Below are positions 17,675-26,909 of a stretch of 64,000 nucleotides of DNA, in pieces. The translations under genes were made by a program, and so were the position numbers. Source of the stretch: a virus. The notes beneath the pieces were generated by a model that saw nothing but the letters and a program-made list of their open reading frames with translations, had not been told where the DNA came from and searched no databases. Location of the stretch: positions 1 to 64,000 of IMG/VR virus record IMGVR_UViG_3300044997_000693; one strand, given 5' to 3'. Each line of letters starts with the position of its first letter. Within the stretch, counting starts at the first letter, position 1.

Positions 17675-20293
17675 ATGAAGAAACAACAGCTAACCGGCTA
17701 TGCCTATAGAGCCATTTCTTTGGTCACTGCTGCCTTGCTCGCAGCCTGTGGCGGTGGTGGCGGTGGTGGATATGGTGGCGGTGTCCGCAGTGACACCAAC
17801 AGTGGTTGGTCCAATACCAACGGCGCAATTCCCAGCGCCGAAACATTGTCCAAATATGGATTTACCGCCGGCTCTCGCGCCACTGTTCCCTTTGCCACTC
17901 CTGTTCATGTCAGCACATTTAATCCATACACCAGTGACTCTACCAAAACTTCAGTAAGCCAGCAATACATAGTAAACAACCTAGTCGGTGATGGTACCGA
18001 CAGTATGATTGTGACCGGGCGCATGAGTCAACCTGCCACCAGTAGCGAATGGGTCGACAGTAGCATACAGTTGTTCACTTGGAAAAATGGCAGTTTTGTC
18101 AACAATACTGCCAGTTGGTTTGCTGCTGGCAGCAACTCTATTTTGGGAACAGACCCCAATGTTCAATTTGCGGACTTTTTTAAGTCTGGAAAAATCGATA
18201 TGCTGATCAGTGCTTCCACTGACATGAACTACTACGGACCAACTGGATCCAGTCAGGCCTGGTTTTTTCGAAATACCGGAAGTCAATTTAGTCGTAGCAC
18301 CATAGAACTTGGTGCCCAGGTATGGGGACACGGTACCACGATTGCCGACCTGACCCAGTCTGGATGGCAAGATGCTATCATCACCGATTACGGCCCAAAC
18401 ACTACATTTTTGATGAATAATCGTGTCAACGGATTTACAGTGTATCAGGCTCGGGGCAACAACGATCTGTTTTGGGGTACCAGCAGTATTGCAGCCGCAG
18501 ATTTTTTAAACAACGGGTCGACACAGCTGGTGGCCGTCGACAGCCGGGCATGTGTTGGCAACACAGGATGGAATGGATGTGGTGCCAGCACTACCAAAAT
18601 GTACACCTGGGCAATAGATCCGGCCACCAATAAACTCAGTATCAATTGGGCACGAGATTTGCCCACCCCAATACTGGGCAACAGCAGCCATAACTATTTG
18701 GTCATAAACCATGATTTTAACAGCAGTGGTAACCAAAGTTTAATCCTGTTTAGTCGGCCCGATACCAGTGGTTTTATAAAGCAGTCAGCCATACAGTTTT
18801 TGCAAAATGACGGTGCAGGTAATTTCACCGATGTAACTGCCACCATGCTAAAAGGTTACAACACCAACACATACGGCACTTATCATCCGCAATTTATAGA
18901 CCTAGGCAACGGTTTTAAAAGCATGATTGTAAGTGGATCTGATTGGTCTGGCGCAAACAACAGCACTCAATTCTTGATCAAACAAAGCGCCACCGGTCCA
19001 TATGTGGCAGCATTCCAAAATATCATCACCGACTTTGTCAGTCAAGCCAATCTGATTGTTGGTTCAGGCAACAACGGCAATCAAGTGGCTGTGGTCAAGG
19101 ATGCCAATAAAAATCTATATCTTGTGACAACCGTGCAATATCAGACCGATGCCTACAGTCCAAGGAGAATGTCAACATATCTGAGTTTGGTAGGTGCCAA
19201 CATCACAACTACAACAGCACAGTCAGCATTTAATGCAGTCAAGGTCACGTGGCCCTGGATGAGTTCAGCACAGGTGAATCAAGTCCTGGCAGCCACGTCC
19301 AGTAACTACCTGACCGATGCTGGACCCGGGCTGGTATTAAATCCAGATCAGCTAATGAATCCAGTTGGCTCGTTGAGAGTGGCCACTCAATCAGGTATTA
19401 CAGCACTGACCGGCGGCATATCTGGTGTTGACATGTCCAGTCTGAATCAGATGCAGGCGTTTGATTCGTTGGGGCGCAACTACAATTTGAATTTCGGCAG
19501 CAACAACTCGGCCGGGCCCAACAGTTTTACATTCAATACCGAGCATGCAGACCAATACAATCTATCAAGTCATACCGAGTATATGCTGAATGCCAATATC
19601 AATACTGTATATAACCGGCAAGGTATGGCCATGCGCTTGGGTGCCGAAACGCGGAATCCGTCCAACACTGTCGGGGTACCTTTGCTACCCAAAGAATTTG
19701 GAGACCAGTCTGGCAATAGTATGCATCTAGGACCAACCGCGCCTGCCCAATGGAGCATTGGTCTTCCTGAATTTTACAAGAAGGACAATTTTTCCATTGG
19801 CTTTCAATACACCAGTCTCAGCACAAATCCCTGGTTAAATTTTACCGGATCATTTGGCTCAGTCAGCAGTAGCAGTACCCTGGAGCAGGTGACGACTTAT
19901 CAAAAGGATGGCTTCAGTGTACAAGGCGCACTTATGATGACCACTACTAATTTTAAACCAGGAATTATAACCGATGTGAGTCCAATCCTGGGCGGATGGG
20001 CCGAAACTGGTTATCGATACAACGAGTTGGGGTTTGGTGATCTTGGCATTTATGCAGGCATCAAGCCAGTGGTATTGAGCGGCAACGTAACGGCCAATAT
20101 GCCAACCGGAGTTGACAACTCCGGCAATGCAATCTACACCAGCACCAAGATGAATGTGGTGGGACAAACCACTACATATATACGTGCTCTGTACACCGGA
20201 GTCATTGACCGACACAACGCCTACCGGCTGTCAGGAATAGTCACAGAAACAGGACAATACCGAGCACTGGCCGAATATAGATACACATTTTAA
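17675..20293 (+). CDS. Large outer-membrane-type lipoprotein with FG-GAP-like repeats and beta-barrel end
   Basis: 872 aa. Signal sequence with lipobox ALLAAC followed by a run of Gly, so Cys would be lipidated. Residues about 120-480 contain repeated D-x-(N/S)-x-(N/D)-G-x-x-(D/S) style strands (FLNNGSTQLVAVDS, DFNSSGNQSLILFS) typical of FG-GAP/VCBS propellers. The last 150 residues alternate hydrophobic and polar residues and end RALAEYRYTF with a terminal Phe, as in outer-membrane barrels and autotransporters. Unusual for a phage: a possible surface-conversion or superinfection-exclusion factor. Own promoter upstream and hairpin downstream make it a single-gene unit. Confidence 0.75.
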   Translation: MKKQQLTGYAYRAISLVTAALLAACGGGGGGGYGGGVRSDTNSGWSNTNGAIPSAETLSKYGFTAGSRATVPFATPVHVSTFNPYTSDSTKTSVSQQYIVNNLVGDGTDSMIVTGRMSQPATSSEWVDSSIQLFTWKNGSFVNNTASWFAAGSNSILGTDPNVQFADFFKSGKIDMLISASTDMNYYGPTGSSQAWFFRNTGSQFSRSTIELGAQVWGHGTTIADLTQSGWQDAIITDYGPNTTFLMNNRVNGFTVYQARGNNDLFWGTSSIAAADFLNNGSTQLVAVDSRACVGNTGWNGCGASTTKMYTWAIDPATNKLSINWARDLPTPILGNSSHNYLVINHDFNSSGNQSLILFSRPDTSGFIKQSAIQFLQNDGAGNFTDVTATMLKGYNTNTYGTYHPQFIDLGNGFKSMIVSGSDWSGANNSTQFLIKQSATGPYVAAFQNIITDFVSQANLIVGSGNNGNQVAVVKDANKNLYLVTTVQYQTDAYSPRRMSTYLSLVGANITTTTAQSAFNAVKVTWPWMSSAQVNQVLAATSSNYLTDAGPGLVLNPDQLMNPVGSLRVATQSGITALTGGISGVDMSSLNQMQAFDSLGRNYNLNFGSNNSAGPNSFTFNTEHADQYNLSSHTEYMLNANINTVYNRQGMAMRLGAETRNPSNTVGVPLLPKEFGDQSGNSMHLGPTAPAQWSIGLPEFYKKDNFSIGFQYTSLSTNPWLNFTGSFGSVSSSSTLEQVTTYQKDGFSVQGALMMTTTNFKPGIITDVSPILGGWAETGYRYNELGFGDLGIYAGIKPVVLSGNVTANMPTGVDNSGNAIYTSTKMNVVGQTTTYIRALYTGVIDRHNAYRLSGIVTETGQYRALAEYRYTF

Positions 20294-20314
20294 TTGGCCG
20301 TGCTGCACAGCCAA
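20294..20314 (+). terminator. Hairpin after lipoprotein gene
   Basis: TTGGC/GCCAA plus GTG/CAC around a CTG loop, one mismatch. No clear T run follows, so termination is uncertain. Confidence 0.4.
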
Positions 20315-20348
20315 TAAATAAATTTATCGCACGAAAGGACACAGATAT

Positions 20349-20609
20349 ATGGCAAGCTCTCGCACAGTAAACCTAACGAATACCCAAGACCGCACTTTTC
20401 AAATTCAATTAAAAAATGATTCTGTAGTTGAATTCAAGTTTTCGCCAATTTCTGCCACCGGAGATCAACTGTGGCAGATGTTTGCCACAGTCGAAGCCCT
20501 TGATACACTAGAACAATTGATCAAGTCCGAACCCGAAACAGTTGTTGCAGTGGATGGGGGTACACCGACTAAATCAGCTAGAAAATCAGCACCAGCTAAG
20601 AAAAAATAA
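20349..20609 (+). CDS. Hypothetical protein with basic tail, 86 aa
   Basis: Shine-Dalgarno GAAAGGA upstream. Folded-looking N-terminal 65 residues, then TKSARKSAPAKKK, a Lys/Ala-rich tail like nucleic-acid-binding tails. No family recognised. Confidence 0.6.
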   Translation: MASSRTVNLTNTQDRTFQIQLKNDSVVEFKFSPISATGDQLWQMFATVEALDTLEQLIKSEPETVVAVDGGTPTKSARKSAPAKKK

Positions 20610-20635
20610 CCCCGGCGGTCTTGGCTTCATCCCGC

Positions 20636-20664
20636 TTGACAAACTCTGCCGCCTGTTTTACAAT
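20636..20664 (+). promoter_or_regulatory. Sigma70-like promoter of queD
   Basis: TTGACA at 20636-20641, 17-nt spacer, TACAAT at 20659-20664. It supports starting queD at 20683 rather than further upstream. Confidence 0.75.
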
Positions 20665-20682
20665 CTAATACAGGAGAATACA

Positions 20683-21132
20683 ATGCCAAAATTTTACTCA
20701 ACAAAACGCTACGGACACAACATTGGTCTGTCAGCGGTATTTCGTCAGCCCAATGCTGATCATAGTCACTGTCATTTGCTGCATGGTTATAGTTTAGCGT
20801 TCACATTTACATTTAGTTGTGACACACTGGACAATAAGAACTGGGCAGTGGACTTTGGCGGGCTCAAACCGCTCAAGGCCTGGCTGGAAGATCACTTTGA
20901 TCACAAGTTGGTTTTGGATAAAGCAGACCCGCACCTGGCCAAGTTCCAAGAACTGGAAGCATTGGGTCTAGCTGACATTAGACTATTTGATGGTGTGGGT
21001 GCAGAAAAGTTTGCCGAACATGCTTTCAATTTTGCTGATCGATTGATCAGAGAAAAAACCAACAATCGTTGCCATTGTGTCAGGACAGAATGTGCAGAAC
21101 ACGGCGCCAACTCGGCCATCTACGAAGGTTAA
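20683..21132 (+). CDS. queD: 6-carboxy-tetrahydropterin synthase
   Basis: 149 aa; ATG 20683 sits behind CAGGAG and the promoter at 20636. Zinc ligands and active site in HSHCHLLHGYS (residues 27-37), DFGGLK near 64 and the late RTECAEHG segment match the PTPS/QueD family. Converts dihydroneopterin triphosphate to 6-carboxy-tetrahydropterin, the second preQ0 step after FolE. Confidence 0.9.
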   Translation: MPKFYSTKRYGHNIGLSAVFRQPNADHSHCHLLHGYSLAFTFTFSCDTLDNKNWAVDFGGLKPLKAWLEDHFDHKLVLDKADPHLAKFQELEALGLADIRLFDGVGAEKFAEHAFNFADRLIREKTNNRCHCVRTECAEHGANSAIYEG

Positions 21133-21157
21133 TGATTTGTTGTGTCAACAAATCATT
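21131..21157 (+). repeat. Perfect 12-bp inverted repeat after queD
   Basis: AATGATTTGTTG - TGT - CAACAAATCATT. It begins inside the queD stop codon. There is no T tract behind it, so it is more likely an RNA-stabilising or processing hairpin than an intrinsic terminator. Confidence 0.8.
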
Positions 21158-21175
21158 GTCAGAGTAAACGGCGCA

Positions 21176-21183
21176 TATAAATA
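21176..21183 (+). promoter_or_regulatory. T4-late-like -10 box
   Basis: Exact TATAAATA. The next gene's ATG is at 21192, 8 nt further, with no Shine-Dalgarno between, so the transcript would be almost leaderless. Confidence 0.45.
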
Positions 21184-21191
21184 TTCACACC

Positions 21192-22025
21192 ATGTCACAC
21201 GAATACAAAATAGCAATTATATTGCCCACACGAGGTCGTGTCAGGGCGCTAACAACCAGCCTTATTGGACTACTTGAAAAAGCTGCTGATCTAGCCAGCA
21301 TACAGGTGTTGTTGGGACTGGACAACGACGACACTGTGGGTATTGAACATTTTCAACAATCATTGCAGCCTCAGCTGGACGCCCTGTCAGTGTCGTACAC
21401 TGCCATGACATTTAATCCCCTTGGATATAGTCGACTCAACGAATACATCAACACTCTGAGCCGGGCATCAGATGCAGACTGGATATTTTTCTGGAACGAT
21501 GATGCCATAATGCAAAGCCACAACTGGGATTTGGAAATTGTCAAATATACCGGAAAATTCAAGCTGTTGGCTGTTCATACACACAACGACCACCCCTACA
21601 GCATATTCCCTATAGTGCCCACGACGTGGCTGGATCTCATTGGTCATTTGAGTTTACACAGCATGACTGATGCTTGGTTGAGTCAAATTGCCTATCTGGT
21701 TAACATTTGGGAGCGTATCGATGTTCATGTGTTACACGACCGCGCTGACCTAACTGGTAACAATCTAGACGCCACATACAAGCAAAGAAAACTGCTAGAG
21801 GGCAATCCCAGAGATCCGAGAGATTTCCACAATCCTGACCTGACCAGGCTGCGCTATCAAGAATGTGACATAATCAACAATTATTTGAAAAGTCAGGGAC
21901 TGGACGCAACCTGGTGGGAGCGTGTCAAGGCCGGTGAACAAGAACCTTGGGAAACTTTACGGGCCAATGACCCCAATAACCAAATGCGACAATATGTTGT
22001 GAAGGTTAAACAATTAACTCTATGA
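21192..22025 (+). CDS. Glycosyltransferase, GT-A fold (family 2-like)
   Basis: 277 aa. IAIILPTRGR at the N-terminus is the usual first strand of GT2 enzymes; LGLDNDD and WIFFWNDDAIM provide acidic motifs for the nucleotide-sugar and metal. Shorter than many GT2 proteins. Overlaps the following dehydratase gene by 4 nt, so it belongs to the sugar operon 21192-25052. Confidence 0.65.
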   Translation: MSHEYKIAIILPTRGRVRALTTSLIGLLEKAADLASIQVLLGLDNDDTVGIEHFQQSLQPQLDALSVSYTAMTFNPLGYSRLNEYINTLSRASDADWIFFWNDDAIMQSHNWDLEIVKYTGKFKLLAVHTHNDHPYSIFPIVPTTWLDLIGHLSLHSMTDAWLSQIAYLVNIWERIDVHVLHDRADLTGNNLDATYKQRKLLEGNPRDPRDFHNPDLTRLRYQECDIINNYLKSQGLDATWWERVKAGEQEPWETLRANDPNNQMRQYVVKVKQLTL

Positions 22026-23062
22026 AAAAAACCATACTAGTAACCGGAGGTGCTGGATTCATTGGCCACCACATGATTCGTCGCCTGCTCAAGCACGAAG
22101 AATACACCATCATCAGTATGGATCGATTGGATTTTTCCGGCAATCTAAATCGACTGTCGGAACTGAGTCAGGAATTCGGAACCGACACCATGCGCCGGTT
22201 GCGAGTAATTTATCATGACCTACGTGCTGAAATTAATCCACAGTTGGCAGCACAAATTGGCCCAGTGGACACTGTTATTCACATGGCAGCAGGAAGTCAT
22301 GTCACTCGTAGTATCGAAAATCCCATGTTGTTTGTACAAGACAATGTGGTTGGCACCTGTAACTTGCTGGATTATGCTCGACGTTACTTGCCCAATCTAG
22401 AAAAATTCATCAACTTTGGCACCGACGAAGTGTTTGGATCAGCACCCAGCGGCGTAGAATATCAGGAATACGATCGCTACAACAGTCGCAGCCCATATTC
22501 GGCCACCAAAGCCGGCGCAGAAGAACTGTGTGTGGCCTACGAAAATACCTTTGGCATGCCCATCTATTGCACACACACTATGAATGTGTTTGGCGAACGT
22601 CAGCTGCCTGAAAAATTCATCGGCATTGCCATGCGCAAGATCTTGGCCGGCGAACCAGTGACCATTCACTGTGATGAAGAAACAGGAACAAAAAGTGGTC
22701 TACGCCACTGGGTACACGCAGCCGATGTTGCCGATGCTGCCATGTTTATCATGGCCCTGCCACATCGAGGATTTCCGTTGGCCGATGATTTTGGCGGTGC
22801 TACTTGTCCCAAGTTCAACATTGTGGGTCAGCAAGAAGTATCAAATTTTGACGTGGCACAGAAGATTGCCAACATCCTGGGTCGAGAATTAAAGTCGGTC
22901 ATGGTAGGCTACGACACACAACGACCCGGGCACGACTTCCGTTACGCACTCAGTGGAGAATACATGAAAAAGCTAGGCTGGGAACCCAAGTACAGTTTTG
23001 ATACCAGAATTGAACAGATGGTGCGTTGGACTTTAAAGAATGATCGCTGGTTAAAATTATGA
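22022..23062 (+). CDS. NDP-sugar 4,6-dehydratase (RmlB-like SDR)
   Basis: 346 aa. GGAGFIG NAD loop, TDEVFGS near residue 138 (Thr-Asp-Glu, the dehydratase signature), and YSATKAGAE with Tyr-x3-Lys. The Asp-Glu pair separates dehydratases such as RmlB from epimerases. Makes a 4-keto-6-deoxy sugar nucleotide, the entry point for deoxysugars; the adjacent C-methyltransferase and the aminotransferases would act afterwards. Confidence 0.85.
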   Translation: MKKTILVTGGAGFIGHHMIRRLLKHEEYTIISMDRLDFSGNLNRLSELSQEFGTDTMRRLRVIYHDLRAEINPQLAAQIGPVDTVIHMAAGSHVTRSIENPMLFVQDNVVGTCNLLDYARRYLPNLEKFINFGTDEVFGSAPSGVEYQEYDRYNSRSPYSATKAGAEELCVAYENTFGMPIYCTHTMNVFGERQLPEKFIGIAMRKILAGEPVTIHCDEETGTKSGLRHWVHAADVADAAMFIMALPHRGFPLADDFGGATCPKFNIVGQQEVSNFDVAQKIANILGRELKSVMVGYDTQRPGHDFRYALSGEYMKKLGWEPKYSFDTRIEQMVRWTLKNDRWLKL

Positions 23063-24288
23063 ATCATCTAACGGAAAACACCTGTTGCTTGGCCTGCGGG
23101 TCTCAAAATATCCATCTTGTACTGGACTTGGGACAACAGCCATTGGCCAACAGCTACAAAAATTCTGCTGATGCACCAGAAGATCGTTATCCACTAGCAG
23201 TTAAACTTTGCCATGATTGTTGTCATCTACAGCTGAGTCACACAGTGGATCCTGCGATTATCTATCGAAACTACCTGTATGCCACTGGCACCAATCAAAC
23301 CATACAGGACTATTGCAAATGGTTTGCCGACTTTTGTTTAGAATGCTGTACCGGAGTCAGCAATGTTCTAGACATCGGCTGCAATGACGGAACTCAACTC
23401 AATTATTTTAAAAAAGCAAGAAGTCATTTACAACCAATAAACACCTACGGAATTGACCCTGCTGAGAACCTTTACCTGCGCAGTAGTGCCAGTCATTCAG
23501 TCATTTGCGATTTCTTTGGGGCCGCGGCCGTTGCTGAATTAAAGAAAGTCAACTACGACATTATCATAGCTCAAAATGTCTGTGCCCACAGCCCAGATCC
23601 CTATGGGTTTATAACATCATGTGCTGAACTGATGACCGACAACACTGTGTTGTTCATTCAAACCAGTCAGGCCGACATGGTGTTGAACAACGAATTTGAC
23701 ACAATCTATCACGAGCATGTGAACTTTTTTAATGTCAATTCCATGAGTCGGCTGGCTCAACGTGCTGGCTTACATTTGGTTGACACTGTCAAAGCTCCCA
23801 TACACGGAAACAGTTACATTTTTATATTGAGCCGAGCTGCTGTCAATAGGAATCGTGTGAAAAATATCATTGACCTCGAAGCAGCCTATGGACTGATGAA
23901 CCCGGACACCTATAGTCGTTGGCAATCTACTGTACAGGCCAACATGGATCAATTGATCAGCACTGTTGACCAATATCGTGCCGCTGGGTACACCCTGGTG
24001 GGCTACGGAGCCGCAGCCAAGGGCAATACCTTGTTGAACTTTGGACGTATACAATTGGAGTTCATCATCGACGACAACCCACTCAAACAAGGTAAGTTCA
24101 CGCCCGGTACGGGCTGCGCCATTGTCAGCATAGATCACTTGAACAGGTTCAATGCCGACGATAAATTGTTGTTTGTACCGTTGGCCTGGAATTTTTTCAA
24201 AGAAATACAATCAAAGATTCAACAGGCCCGGAACAACAGCAAGGACCGGTTCCTGAGATATTTCCCTCAAGTAGAAGTTACACAGTGA
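23059..24288 (+). CDS. NDP-hexose C-methyltransferase-like protein
   Basis: 409 aa, three-part layout of the TylC3/TcaB9 family: N-terminal zinc-binding segment with CCLACG and later CHDCCHLQ, a central SAM-binding domain with NVLDIGCNDG near residue 110, and a C-terminal domain starting LVGYGAAAKGNTLLNF. Transfers a methyl to a sugar carbon, usually on a 4-keto-deoxysugar such as that made by the preceding gene. Overlaps both neighbours. Confidence 0.85.
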   Translation: MNHLTENTCCLACGSQNIHLVLDLGQQPLANSYKNSADAPEDRYPLAVKLCHDCCHLQLSHTVDPAIIYRNYLYATGTNQTIQDYCKWFADFCLECCTGVSNVLDIGCNDGTQLNYFKKARSHLQPINTYGIDPAENLYLRSSASHSVICDFFGAAAVAELKKVNYDIIIAQNVCAHSPDPYGFITSCAELMTDNTVLFIQTSQADMVLNNEFDTIYHEHVNFFNVNSMSRLAQRAGLHLVDTVKAPIHGNSYIFILSRAAVNRNRVKNIIDLEAAYGLMNPDTYSRWQSTVQANMDQLISTVDQYRAAGYTLVGYGAAAKGNTLLNFGRIQLEFIIDDNPLKQGKFTPGTGCAIVSIDHLNRFNADDKLLFVPLAWNFFKEIQSKIQQARNNSKDRFLRYFPQVEVTQ

Positions 24289-25052
24289 AAAATTATCTAG
24301 TAAAAGGTCTACATCGCATTGGCAGCACCAAATGGTGGCCGGGTCGTGACCGAGCCGACGAGGGCGACTTGTATTCATATTATGAAAAAATGGCACAGCT
24401 CAGTGAAGCCAGTTTTTTTCACAACCTTCAAGGCGATTGGGAACTAATTCGACTAGAGTCCACAGCCGCGGATGTCAACCATGTGTTCCGTCAGCAGTTC
24501 CGTGCCATATGGGAACTCTGGAGCGGCGAGCCCTGTAATATTTACTACTGTGGCAGTGATGTTCAGGTGTTGAAACCTGTAGAAGTGTTTGGCCGGTATC
24601 AACACTTTTTGATGTTCAATTACACAGATCCAAAAAGCCTTGACGAGCACGAACATTTTTTAAATGCCGACATACGCTATTATCCTGCTGAAATGGATCG
24701 CACTATGTTTTCGCAGGCCTTAAAGGATATTGAACATGCAACCGAATGGAACAATGATCAAAAACTATATAATCGCATGGTTTGGTCACAAGGGTTAACG
24801 CCCGAAGAGGTCATTGATCCACGCATGGCCTATCAAGGACCGTGGTTGCCTGGAGGCGTAGAGCAAAAACAATTCACCGACAGGTGGAACGGTTGCCCGC
24901 TAGAGGAATCCAGTCTAGTGCATTGGCACGGCAGTCGTAATGCTGCGGCCAAATTGGCATTGATGCAAAGTATCAATGACCAACTGGGTATACCCACTGT
25001 TCCGGTAAAGGCTAGACCAACAAAGACCATAGATATCTCACATTTGCCTTGA
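24285..25052 (+). CDS. Putative GT-A glycosyltransferase (paralogue of 37234-37875)
   Basis: 255 aa; GTG start overlaps the upstream stop. Shares with the gene at 37234 the start (MKNYLVKGLHRI / KNYLVRSLYRV), the GDWEL / GEWEL strand, W..EPCNI, and a central acidic motif (GSDVQVLKPVEVF here, DMDILACGPIDFF there) that fits a DxD-type metal site. Likely transfers a sugar; donor unknown. Last gene of the 21192 operon. Confidence 0.6.
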   Translation: MKNYLVKGLHRIGSTKWWPGRDRADEGDLYSYYEKMAQLSEASFFHNLQGDWELIRLESTAADVNHVFRQQFRAIWELWSGEPCNIYYCGSDVQVLKPVEVFGRYQHFLMFNYTDPKSLDEHEHFLNADIRYYPAEMDRTMFSQALKDIEHATEWNNDQKLYNRMVWSQGLTPEEVIDPRMAYQGPWLPGGVEQKQFTDRWNGCPLEESSLVHWHGSRNAAAKLALMQSINDQLGIPTVPVKARPTKTIDISHLP

Positions 25053-25077
25053 CAATGCTGACTACACATGTTAGAAT
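25049..25077 (+). promoter_or_regulatory. Sigma70-like promoter, predicted leaderless start
   Basis: TTGACA at 25049-25054, 17-nt spacer, TAGAAT at 25072-25077. The ATG of the next gene lies 6 nt after the -10 box, so transcription should begin at or next to the A of that ATG. Confidence 0.75.
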
Positions 25078-25083
25078 GGCAGC

Positions 25084-25617
25084 ATGAAAAAAGTATACTA
25101 TACCTGGCAAGACATCGAAAATCAAACACAAGAGATCCTGCGCCAACTACACCGTGACGCCTGGCAACCCGATTATGTAGTAGGGATTGTACGTGGCGGT
25201 CTTGTTCCGGCAACACTGATCAGTCAATATTTGGGTGTTCCGATGCACACATTAAATGTCAGTTTGCGTGACGGCAATACCGGGCCAGAAAGTAACTTTT
25301 GGATGGCCGAGGATGCATTTGGTTATCCTGTATACGATGCCACGTGCTCCAGCGACGGAAGAAAAAACATATTGATTGTAGACGATATCAATGACTCGGG
25401 TGCCACACTGAACTGGATCAAACAAGATTGGCCCAGTGGGTGTTTGCCCGACGACAATCGATGGGATCACATATGGAACCACAATGTTCGAGTGGCTGTG
25501 CTGGTTGACAACTCGGCCAGCGCCAGCAAATTAAATGTCAGGTACAATGCAGTTGATTTAAATAAATCTGACGAAGATGTCTGGATAATTTTTCCTTGGG
25601 AGGCATGGTGGCGATGA
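25084..25617 (+). CDS. Phosphoribosyltransferase (type I)
   Basis: 177 aa. VGIVRGGLVPATLI near residue 34 and ILIVDDINDSGATL near residue 95 are the PPi loop and the PRPP-binding motif (two acidic residues then DxGxT). Similar to xanthine-guanine type enzymes, but the base specificity region is not diagnostic. Possible roles are purine salvage or a step in modified-base metabolism. No Shine-Dalgarno; see the leaderless promoter. Confidence 0.8.
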   Translation: MKKVYYTWQDIENQTQEILRQLHRDAWQPDYVVGIVRGGLVPATLISQYLGVPMHTLNVSLRDGNTGPESNFWMAEDAFGYPVYDATCSSDGRKNILIVDDINDSGATLNWIKQDWPSGCLPDDNRWDHIWNHNVRVAVLVDNSASASKLNVRYNAVDLNKSDEDVWIIFPWEAWWR

Positions 25618-25820
25618 AAATACACTATAGAAAACTCAATTTGTTAGAAAAAATGAACGACGCCATTGCTGCCAGCAAGGAACCCATTGATCATTTTGAA
25701 CTTACTCCGGAAGAATTCAATCAACACTTTAGCAGTTTTGATAAATCATTTCAACGAGACAACAGTGTGCAGTACATGTTTAGAGGCATTGTAATAAAGG
25801 TCAGCGATGAACAAAATTAA
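25614..25820 (+). CDS. Hypothetical protein, 68 aa
   Basis: ATG 25614 overlaps the upstream stop (ATGA). Opens MKIHYRKLNLLEKMNDAIA and has an acidic middle FELTPEEFNQHF. It overlaps queE by 14 nt. No known family. Confidence 0.6.
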   Translation: MKIHYRKLNLLEKMNDAIAASKEPIDHFELTPEEFNQHFSSFDKSFQRDNSVQYMFRGIVIKVSDEQN

Positions 25821-26664
25821 AATTGCAGAATTATTCTATTCAATTCAAGGCGAGGGAAGATACATGGGAGTCCCCAGTGTGTTTCTTAGAACGTTCGGTT
25901 GCAATTTTTCTTGCAGGGGATTTGGTATGCCCAGGGGAGAACTAAGCACAGAATCCGACGAACTGGCCCAGGTGGCGCACCTATACAACAAGTATGAAGA
26001 ACTTCCTTTAGTTTCCACGGGTTGCGACAGCTATGCCAGCTGGCACCCCAGCTTTAAAGATTTATCGCCAATGATGACCACAGATGCCATTGTTGATCGT
26101 ATTATGCAGATACTGCCACACGGTGAGTGGCGAGATGAACATCTGGTCATCACCGGAGGCGAACCCTTGTTGGGTTGGCAACGTGCTTATCCTGATCTAT
26201 TAGATCATCCTCGAATGTCAGGATTAAAAGAAATTACATTTGAAACAAACGGTACTCAAGCAATAACCAGTGAGTTTGGAAGTTATTTACACACCTGGGC
26301 GCATCATCATAATCAAAACTTTTGGAGAGAAATCACATTCAGTGTCAGTGCCAAACTTCCATGCAGTGGAGAAAAGTGGGAAGAAGCCATTCTTCCAGAA
26401 ACGGTTTGTTCATATGAAGAGCTGGGCACAGCTTATTTGAAGTTTGTTATTGCCACAGAACAAGATTTTGCCGATGCAGAATGTGCCATTGCAGCATATC
26501 GTTCTGCAGGGTTTGAGGGAAACATTTATTTGATGCCAGTAGGAGGTGTTGAAAGTGTCTATGTCCTCAATAATCGTCGCGTTGCAGAACTGGCCATGAA
26601 GAATGGATTGCGGTACAGTGATAGATTGCAAGTTCCGTTGTTCAAGAATGAGTGGGGTACTTAA
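25807..26664 (+). CDS. queE: 7-carboxy-7-deazaguanine synthase, variant cluster loop
   Basis: 285 aa radical SAM enzyme. SIQGEGRYMGVPSVFLR opens the protein exactly as QueE enzymes do. TGGEPLL near residue 115 is the SAM-binding GGE motif. The cluster cysteines are spaced unusually: GCNFSC gives C32 and C36, but residue 39 is Phe; the third Cys is probably C73 in TGCDSYASWH, which resembles the normal WCDT segment. Makes CDG from 6-carboxy-tetrahydropterin, the step after QueD. The 36-residue insertion is discussed in the findings. Confidence 0.85.
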   Translation: MNKIKIAELFYSIQGEGRYMGVPSVFLRTFGCNFSCRGFGMPRGELSTESDELAQVAHLYNKYEELPLVSTGCDSYASWHPSFKDLSPMMTTDAIVDRIMQILPHGEWRDEHLVITGGEPLLGWQRAYPDLLDHPRMSGLKEITFETNGTQAITSEFGSYLHTWAHHHNQNFWREITFSVSAKLPCSGEKWEEAILPETVCSYEELGTAYLKFVIATEQDFADAECAIAAYRSAGFEGNIYLMPVGGVESVYVLNNRRVAELAMKNGLRYSDRLQVPLFKNEWGT

Positions 26665-26909
26665 TGCCATTGGATTCGCAAGTCCAACAATCTCCGCCCA
26701 CAGAGGATTGGGGACTCAATCGAGCCAAGGGGTGGAAACTAAAGTTATGTTGGCTACCAAAGAAATGTTTTCTTAGTGGAAAACCTCTTTGGGGCAAAGT
26801 AGCTTACCACGGTGAGAATTGGATTACCGGACCGGGTGAACCTGTTGTAGATCATTATTGGATTGAAAAAGTAGAATTTATATTTTGGAATTTGAAAGGT
26901 AAAAAATGA
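26664..26909 (+). CDS. Hypothetical protein between queE and nadE, 81 aa
   Basis: ATG 26664 shares one base with the queE stop (TAATG). Trp-rich, with a WKLKLCWLPKKCFLSGKPLW segment and a late WIEKVEFIFWNL. Looks like a small beta-sheet domain. No function known; its coupling in both directions ties it to the queE-nadE operon. Confidence 0.6.
   Translation: MPLDSQVQQSPPTEDWGLNRAKGWKLKLCWLPKKCFLSGKPLWGKVAYHGENWITGPGEPVVDHYWIEKVEFIFWNLKGKK

Noticed and set aside
26652-26663. GTG start for the 81-aa gene upstream of nadE
   Set aside because: ATG 26664 overlaps the queE stop by one base, which is the usual coupling in this genome; the GTG adds only four codons inside queE.
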